Shown here: one piece after another, positions 6,265-11,165 of the stretch | How positions within the stretch are numbered: position 1 is the first letter of the stretch | Layout: each line of letters begins with the position of its first letter | Source: UBA1858 sp045105615 | GTDB lineage: Bacteria; Pseudomonadota; Gammaproteobacteria; UBA4575 | NCBI GenBank assembly: GCA_045105615.1 | Contig: JBGCDS010000041.1 | Span: 1-11,165, forward strand | Direction of reading: 5' to 3' | DNA length: 11,165 nt | Position numbers and translations under genes: made by a program | The notes under the pieces: model-generated | What the model was told of the DNA's origin: nothing | The model's input: the letters and a program-made list of their open reading frames with translations, nothing else | The model's database searches: none

Positions 6265-8097
6265 ATGGAAACATTTCCTAGTTTACTGCAACAGCACGTA
6301 ACACAAAGTGGTAATCGTACTGCGCTTCGAATGAAACAACATGGTATATGGAACTCATATACTTGGAGTGATATTGCCGACGAAGTTCAAAAATTAGCAT
6401 GTGGATTTGCAGCGACTGGTTTAAAACCAGGCGATAAAGTTGCAATTATTGGTAATAACGTTCCACCTTTATTCTTTTCAATATTAGCGGCGCAAAGTTT
6501 GGGCGCAATTCCAGTGCCAATGCATGCGGATTCAACCACAGCTGAGCTGAAAGGATTGTTGGAAAACTCTGAGGCACGATTTGCTGTCTTGCAGGATCAA
6601 CAACAAGTTGATGCTATCTATGAGGTCATTAAAGAACTGCCAATGCTAACTGAAGTGATTTACTTCAATGAGCGCGGCATGAGGGATTATGACCATACAC
6701 ATCTTAAAAGTTATATCGAATTTGAAGAGCTTGGCGAACAGTTTGCAAAAGAGCATCCGTCGTTTATAAGTGAAGTGAGCTCGAAAGTAACACCAGATAC
6801 AGAAGCGTTTATTGTTTACACCGCAGGTACATCAGGGACCTGTCGTGGTGCAGTGCTAACACATTCTAACTTTTTGTCTACAGGTCAGACTTTCGTAGAT
6901 CAAGAAGGTATTAGTGATCGTGAAGAGGTCTATGCCTATCTTCCATTGTCATATGCCAGCACATTGTTTTTTGTCTATGCGCTTTGGATGATTAAAGGCT
7001 ACACCATCAATTGTCCTGAGAGTAATGAAACAATTCTAGCTGATATGCGAGAAGTAGGGCCAACCATGCTTTATGGGCCTCCGCATTTCTATAAGACTAT
7101 CTATTCACAGATCCAATCAAGAACTGAAAATACTAAATCATCGTTGTTACATAAACATATGTCGTCATTAATGACTCAAGGGCGTACGTGGTTAGGTGAT
7201 AAATTAGTATTTAACCAAATTAAAGATTTGTACGGTCTTAGTAAAATTAAGCATGCTTATGTTGGTGGTGATGTCCTAAGTGAAGGAGTGTTTAAATTCT
7301 ACTTAGCACTGGGCGTTAACTTGAGAGCAACATACGGAACAGCAGAGAGTGCTGGATGTATCAGTGTTCAAGATGTACAAGACATGAATGCTGAACATGC
7401 TGAAACTATGGTGGGTGCTCCATTACCTGGCATTGAGGTTAAAGTAGACAATAAAGAAATTTGCTTTAAAGGCACTAATGCATTTAAAGGTTACTATCGT
7501 GATGAAGCCCAGAATAATGTCGTAGTCAGCGCAGATGGTTGGATAAAGACTGGCGATATTGGCGAAATGGTGGGTGATCATATCCACGTTGTTGAACGTT
7601 CAGACTGTGTGAGTAAGTTCAGTACAGGTGCTGACTTCTTACCTAAACAAATTGAAAATGCATTTAAGGCATCACCTTACATCCAAGATGTAGTCATTAT
7701 TGGTGATCAGAAAGAGCATATGGTTGCATTGATTGTAATTAATGCAGAAAGCGTAGGTGCATGGGCTGAAAGAAAGCAAATGCAATTCACTGGATTACGT
7801 GATCTTGCAACTAAAGATGAAGTAACCGCGCTGATCTCCGAGAAGGTGAGGGAGATTAATTCATGTATGGAGCATGTCGGTGGAGCAAATTGCCCGCAGA
7901 TCAAGCGACATACAATATTGCATACAGAGTTGAATGCGAGTGTCGGTGAAATGACAAGATCGCGCAAAATTCGACGCGATATCATTGCAAATAATTATAA
8001 GGCATTAATTGATGCATTATATTCTGGCGTGGACAAATATGATGTCACAGATTCAAATGGTGATCTCGTCGCGCAGCTTAGACTACAAACAGCGTAA
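6265..8097 (+). CDS. AMP-forming acyl-CoA synthetase-like ligase, Liv-operon-associated type
   Basis: Taken from ATG 6265, the protein has 610 residues and starts METFPSLLQQH, the usual beginning for acyl-CoA synthetases of this type. Family reaction: acid plus ATP gives acyl-AMP, then CoA gives the acyl-CoA thioester. Visible motifs: adenylate-binding loop YTAGTSGTCRGA (185-196), YGTAE (357-361), TGD (429-431), hinge region ERSD (444-447) with Asp two residues after Arg, and a C-terminal GEMTRSRKIRR (561-571) matching the GELTPTLKVRR motif of long-chain synthetases, with K568 as the likely catalytic lysine. Oddities: the binding loop has Cys-Arg where Pro-Lys is usual, and the residue after the hinge Asp is Cys instead of Asp or Glu. 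It heads an operon with Liv-type ABC genes, the next gene starting 13 bases later, so it probably activates the imported acid. Chain length or aromatic specificity cannot be read. No good ribosome site precedes ATG 6265; a GTG at 6175 would add 30 unfamiliar residues. Confidence 0.88.
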   Translation: METFPSLLQQHVTQSGNRTALRMKQHGIWNSYTWSDIADEVQKLACGFAATGLKPGDKVAIIGNNVPPLFFSILAAQSLGAIPVPMHADSTTAELKGLLENSEARFAVLQDQQQVDAIYEVIKELPMLTEVIYFNERGMRDYDHTHLKSYIEFEELGEQFAKEHPSFISEVSSKVTPDTEAFIVYTAGTSGTCRGAVLTHSNFLSTGQTFVDQEGISDREEVYAYLPLSYASTLFFVYALWMIKGYTINCPESNETILADMREVGPTMLYGPPHFYKTIYSQIQSRTENTKSSLLHKHMSSLMTQGRTWLGDKLVFNQIKDLYGLSKIKHAYVGGDVLSEGVFKFYLALGVNLRATYGTAESAGCISVQDVQDMNAEHAETMVGAPLPGIEVKVDNKEICFKGTNAFKGYYRDEAQNNVVVSADGWIKTGDIGEMVGDHIHVVERSDCVSKFSTGADFLPKQIENAFKASPYIQDVVIIGDQKEHMVALIVINAESVGAWAERKQMQFTGLRDLATKDEVTALISEKVREINSCMEHVGGANCPQIKRHTILHTELNASVGEMTRSRKIRRDIIANNYKALIDALYSGVDKYDVTDSNGDLVAQLRLQTA

Positions 8098-8110
8098 GTA
8101 AACTAATACG

Positions 8111-8899
8111 ATGAATACTAGTACAGACTCAAAAAATCCTATCCTCGTTCTAGATAATATTAATCTTTCGTTTAAAGGCGTAAAGGCAATTACCGATATT
8201 AGCTTTAATGTATATGAAGGCGAAATATGTGCAGTAATCGGCCCAAATGGTGCCGGAAAAAGCTCAATGCTTAACGTGATTAATGGAGTGTATATTCCTC
8301 AAGAGGGCAGTATTACTTTTGAAGGAAAACAATTCTCGAAAATGAAACCCGGTACAGCAGCTAGTATGGGGATTGGAAGAACATTTCAAAATATTGCCTT
8401 GTTCGCCGGAATGTCTACCTTAGATAATATTATGACGGGTAGAAATAGCTTCCATAAAGCTACTTTCTGGGAGACAGCGCTTAATATGGGCAGAGCGCGC
8501 CGCGAAGAGCTAGAGAGTCGAGAAGAGGTCGAGAAAATCATAGAATTTTTAGGCTTGCAATCAATTCGTAAAACACCAGTTTCTTCATTACCTTACGGCT
8601 TGCAAAAACGAGTAGAACTGGGTCGTGCTTTAGCTGCAGAACCTAAAATGCTTTTGCTTGATGAGCCTATGGCGGGCATGACTATGGAAGAAAAACTAGA
8701 TATGTCTTGTTTCATACAAGAAGTAAATAGAAACCTGGGAACTACAGTTGTGCTAATTGAACATGACATGGGTGTAGTTATGGATGTTTCCGATCACGTC
8801 GTGGTAATGGATTACGGTAAAAAAATCGGTGACGGAACACCCGAAGAAGTAATGAATAATCAAGATGTAATTGACGCTTACTTAGGCGTTAGCCATTAA
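8111..8899 (+). CDS. LivG-family ABC transporter ATP-binding protein
   Basis: This 262-residue cytoplasmic ATPase belongs to the branched-chain amino acid (HAAT) type of importer. Motifs seen: Walker A GPNGAGKSS (44-52), Q-loop TFQN with Q93, a divergent signature LPYGLQKRVELGRAL in place of LSGGQ (160-174), Walker B LLLDEP (181-186) with catalytic E185, and H-loop H218 in IEHDM. The LPYG-Q signature and the late DYGKKIGDGTPEEV block are typical of LivG rather than LivF. Length is normal for the family. It begins 13 bases after the ligase stop with no strong ribosome site and is followed 32 bases later by the first permease. Role: powering import through the LivH- and LivM-like permeases, probably as a heterodimer with a LivF-like partner not seen here. 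Confidence 0.93.
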   Translation: MNTSTDSKNPILVLDNINLSFKGVKAITDISFNVYEGEICAVIGPNGAGKSSMLNVINGVYIPQEGSITFEGKQFSKMKPGTAASMGIGRTFQNIALFAGMSTLDNIMTGRNSFHKATFWETALNMGRARREELESREEVEKIIEFLGLQSIRKTPVSSLPYGLQKRVELGRALAAEPKMLLLDEPMAGMTMEEKLDMSCFIQEVNRNLGTTVVLIEHDMGVVMDVSDHVVVMDYGKKIGDGTPEEVMNNQDVIDAYLGVSH

Positions 8900-8916
8900 T
8901 ACCTGGCCTAAAGAAT

Positions 8917-8923
8917 AGAGGAA
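8917..8923 (+). promoter_or_regulatory. Ribosome binding site (AGAGGAA) for the LivH-family gene
   Basis: AGAGGAA lies 8 bases before ATG 8932 and fixes that start. It is a clearer site than those of the ligase and ATPase genes, which may be translated less efficiently. Confidence 0.55.
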
Positions 8924-8931
8924 TATAAGAT

Positions 8932-9852
8932 ATGTGGGAAGGGTTGCCGTTTTTTCTTGAGGTATTAGTCGGAGGATTATTATCCGGTGTAATGTACTCT
9001 TTGGTAGCAATCGGTTTTGTACTTATTTATAAGTCCTCCGGTGTGTTTAACTTTGCTCAAGGCACGATGCTGTTACTAGCCGCGTTGACTTTTGTTAGTA
9101 TGACCGAGCGACAAGTTAATTTCTGGGTGGCGTTTTCAATAACGCTAGTGCTTATGGTCGTGTTAGGTATTATTGTTGAAAGAACAGTAATGCGACCGCT
9201 TGCTAACCAGTCGCTACTTTCATTGTTTATGGCCACAGTTGGCTTAAACTATTTCTTAGAAGGTTTAGCTCAAGGTGTATGGGATTCGGCTGTACACGGT
9301 GTAGATCTAGGGATTTCTAATGATCCAATCTTCTTAATCGAAAAATTCCCAAATCTAGGGCTCGACATTATTATTAGTCAATTTGATATCGCCGCGGCAG
9401 TCATCGCGGGATCAATGATTTTGGGCTTAACTTTATTTTTCCAATACACCCGCACGGGATTATCATTACGCGCTGTATCTGATGATCATATGGCTGCTAT
9501 GGCAGTAGGTATTCCGCTCAATCGTATTTGGGCAATTGTATGGGCGGTAACAGGTGTAATTTGTTTAATTGCAGGTTTGTTATGGGGTGATCGAGTCAGT
9601 GTATCGTTCACATTAACAGCCGCTGTACTAAAAGGTTTGCCAGTAATCTTGATTGGTGGCCTAACGTCAATACCTGGCGCAATTGTTGGTGGACTTATTA
9701 TTGGTGCCAGTGAAAAATTGGGTGAGATTTATTTGGCTGAATACTTTGGTGGACAGGGTATTGAGCATTGGTGGGCTTACACCACCGCACTAATATTTTT
9801 AATGATTAGACCCACCGGAATTTTCGGTGAGAAAGAAATTGAGAGAGTTTAA
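8932..9852 (+). CDS. LivH-family ABC transporter permease
   Basis: This is a 306-residue polytopic inner-membrane protein. Family blocks seen: IYKSSGVFNFAQG (32-44), equivalent to the INFAHG motif of LivH; ERTVMRPL (83-90); the cytoplasmic RTGLSLRAVSDD block (174-185) followed by AVGIPLNRIW, the loop that contacts the ATPase; and LPVILIGGLTSIPGAIVGG (236-254). It ends with RPTGIFGEKEIERV, a common LivH-type C-terminus. Around eight hydrophobic segments are visible. Length is normal. Its stop codon is only two bases from the start of the LivM-like gene, so the two permeases are tightly coupled and should form the heterodimeric membrane channel. The sequence does not identify the substrate; the CoA ligase upstream argues for a carboxylic acid. 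Confidence 0.93.
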   Translation: MWEGLPFFLEVLVGGLLSGVMYSLVAIGFVLIYKSSGVFNFAQGTMLLLAALTFVSMTERQVNFWVAFSITLVLMVVLGIIVERTVMRPLANQSLLSLFMATVGLNYFLEGLAQGVWDSAVHGVDLGISNDPIFLIEKFPNLGLDIIISQFDIAAAVIAGSMILGLTLFFQYTRTGLSLRAVSDDHMAAMAVGIPLNRIWAIVWAVTGVICLIAGLLWGDRVSVSFTLTAAVLKGLPVILIGGLTSIPGAIVGGLIIGASEKLGEIYLAEYFGGQGIEHWWAYTTALIFLMIRPTGIFGEKEIERV

Positions 9853-9854
9853 GC

Positions 9855-10961
9855 ATGTATTATCGTGAAGCAGGGAGATTAGTTAAGAGTTTTGCGGATG
9901 ACCGCCGCATGCTTCCACTCAAGGAAGATCGTATTTTATCGACATTATTTGTCGTCGGTGTCATGTATATATTAGTGACTTTGTTTGCAAGTGACTATTT
10001 GCTCAGTGCCATATTCATTCCAATGATGGTGCTTGGTGTTGCAACGTTAGGATTAAATATTGCAACCGGATACACAGGTCAACTATCGTTAGGTACAGCT
10101 GGCTTTATGAGTTTTGGTGCATTTGCTGCATTCAACTTAGTGTTACGAATAGATTGGATGTATATACCGCTTGCATTTTTCTTTGCTGGCGTCATTGCTG
10201 GGCTTGTTGGTATTATTTTTGGATTGCCGGCATTAAGAATTAAGGGCTTCTACTTAATCGTATCGACATTAGCTGCGCAGTTTTTCTCGGAATGGGTATT
10301 CAATGCCTATCCATGGTTCTTGAACTACACCACATCAGGTGTTGTAAATTTGCCTCCATTCCACTACAAAGTATTCCCGTTCCAAGAATTGACACCACTA
10401 AATGATGCATTTTGGCATTCTTCAAGAGGTCGATATCTGATTACATTAACAGTAACTATTGCCTTAATTGTTGCGTGTAAAAACATGGTACGCAGTTCTA
10501 CTGGTAGAAATTGGATGGCTGTTCGCGATATGGATATTGCAGCTAATGTAATTGGAATATCAGTTGCTAAGACAAAATTAATGGCGTTCTTTGTTAGTAC
10601 TTTCTACTGTGGTGTAGCTGGTGCGATGTATGCGTACTGCTATATTGGTAACTTGGATTTCATGATCTTTAACTTAAGACGATCATTCTTGGTTATGTTC
10701 ATGGTAATTGTAGGTGGATTGGGCTCTATCTTGGGATCTTTCCTAGGTGCAATATTTGTATATGGTTGGCCAATTCTGATTACTCGATTAGGTGATGCAA
10801 TTTTTGGCGGTGGCACACTAGATACAGCATTCGTAGAGAACAACTCGAAGATCGTAGTTGGAACAATTATTATTGTTCTACTCATTAGAGAGCCAGGTGG
10901 ATTCGCAGCACTATGGAATTCTTCTAAGCAGAAACTAAGAGCATGGCCATTCTCTAAATAA
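9855..10961 (+). CDS. LivM-family ABC transporter permease
   Basis: This 368-residue inner-membrane permease is the partner of the LivH-like protein. It starts at ATG 9855, two bases after the preceding stop, with GAGAGAG just upstream inside the previous gene as a ribosome site. Family blocks seen: LNIATGYTGQLSLGTAGFM (67-85), the GY-GQ-SLG motif of LivM; LPALRIKGFYLIVSTLA (124-140); the cytoplasmic ATPase-contact block MAVRDMDIAANVIGISV (221-237); and IVGGLGSILGSFLGA (285-299). A charged N-terminal stretch of about 25 residues (REAGRLVKSFADDRR) precedes the first membrane segment, and an aromatic-rich loop of about 45 residues (145-190, with WFLNYTTSGVV) lies between membrane segments, probably facing the periplasm. 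I recall similar loops in Liv-type systems linked to CoA ligases, but cannot check this here. Confidence 0.93.
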   Translation: MYYREAGRLVKSFADDRRMLPLKEDRILSTLFVVGVMYILVTLFASDYLLSAIFIPMMVLGVATLGLNIATGYTGQLSLGTAGFMSFGAFAAFNLVLRIDWMYIPLAFFFAGVIAGLVGIIFGLPALRIKGFYLIVSTLAAQFFSEWVFNAYPWFLNYTTSGVVNLPPFHYKVFPFQELTPLNDAFWHSSRGRYLITLTVTIALIVACKNMVRSSTGRNWMAVRDMDIAANVIGISVAKTKLMAFFVSTFYCGVAGAMYAYCYIGNLDFMIFNLRRSFLVMFMVIVGGLGSILGSFLGAIFVYGWPILITRLGDAIFGGGTLDTAFVENNSKIVVGTIIIVLLIREPGGFAALWNSSKQKLRAWPFSK

Positions 10962-10975
10962 AAAAGAATTATAAA

Positions 10976-10998
10976 TTCCCGGACAAAGTAATTGGGAA
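10976..10998 (+). other. Weak inverted repeat between permease and binding-protein genes
   Basis: TTCCC (10976-10980) and GGGAA (10994-10998) can pair around a 13-base loop. Hairpins in such gaps can stabilise or separate the message of an abundant binding protein from that of its membrane partners. This one is short and may be chance. Confidence 0.2.
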
Positions 10999-11017
10999 AC
11001 ACAAGCAAAGCATCCTT

Positions 11018-11023
11018 AAGGAG
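11018..11023 (+). promoter_or_regulatory. Strong ribosome binding site (AAGGAG) for the binding-protein gene
   Basis: AAGGAG ends 10 bases before ATG 11034. It is the best Shine-Dalgarno sequence before any gene in this window, in keeping with the high level usually needed for a periplasmic binding protein relative to its permeases. Confidence 0.65.
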
Positions 11024-11033
11024 AAGTAAAAAT

Positions 11034-11165
11034 ATGAAGACGAGAGTAATGATACTGGCAGCCGCATTATTTGCGATGGTCAGCACCAGTAGCGTAGTCG
11101 TAGCAGAAGATACGATGTACGTTCCAATTCCAAGTTATCGAGTGGGCCCATATGCAGCGGGTGGC
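11034..11165 (+). CDS. Liv-type periplasmic substrate-binding protein, N-terminal fragment
   Basis: The first 44 codons are present and the frame runs off the right edge. MKTRVMILAAALFAMVSTSS begins a Sec signal peptide with a likely cut after A24 (VVA|EDT). No lipobox cysteine is seen, so the protein should be soluble in the periplasm. The start of the mature chain, MYVPIPSYRVGPYAAGG, matches the opening strand and YR-GPYA turn seen in binding proteins of Liv-type operons that carry a CoA ligase. It lies 72 bases after the LivM-like gene with a strong ribosome site and belongs to the same operon. It should deliver substrate to the LivH/LivM pair. Ligand specificity lies in the missing part. 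Confidence 0.85.
   Translation, partial: MKTRVMILAAALFAMVSTSSVVVAEDTMYVPIPSYRVGPYAAGG

Noticed and set aside
10640..11086. 148-codon minus-strand open frame over the end of the LivM-like gene
   Set aside because: It covers conserved LivM coding sequence and the start of the binding-protein gene; its sequence has no family resemblance and is explained as a shadow.

Overview
The window reads as AT-leaning chromosomal DNA from a Gram-negative bacterium, most likely a free-living, possibly marine, gammaproteobacterium. This rests on the end of a TonB-dependent outer-membrane receptor, periplasmic signal peptides, a BarA-like hybrid kinase and a Liv-type ABC operon. The lineage is an inference from gene content and protein style, not from a marker gene. 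All genes are on the + strand. I see no insertion sequence, phage gene, CRISPR array, tRNA or rRNA.

Left block (1-5825), a sensory cluster: the last 102 codons of a TonB-dependent receptor, then an exported substrate-binding protein of the ABC_sub_bind type with no permease or ATPase beside it, then a 1507-residue membrane kinase. Gaps are 30 and 8 bases, so co-transcription is likely. The kinase protein carries sensor, HAMP, HisKA, HATPase, REC, REC, HPt, REC, GGDEF and EAL domains. A complete His-Asp-His-Asp relay and its cyclic-di-GMP output therefore sit in one chain, with every phospho-acceptor and catalytic motif I checked intact. The simplest model is that the receptor brings a ligand into the periplasm, the orphan binding protein captures it, and the kinase converts binding into c-di-GMP synthesis or breakdown.

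Middle (5826-6264): about 440 bases without a convincing gene. It holds a 14-bp hairpin just after the kinase stop, two smaller hairpins, two perfect palindromes (10 and 14 bp) and weak promoter-like sequence.

Right block (6265-11165), a transport and activation operon: an acyl-CoA synthetase-like AMP-forming ligase, a LivG-family ATPase, a LivH-family permease, a LivM-family permease and the first 44 codons of a Liv-type periplasmic binding protein that runs off the window. No LivF-family ATPase is present; it would be expected downstream. A CoA ligase at the head of a Liv-type operon suggests that the imported substrate is a carboxylic acid (fatty or aromatic), activated to its CoA thioester after entry, rather than a branched-chain amino acid. 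Nothing in the sequence ties the two blocks together functionally.
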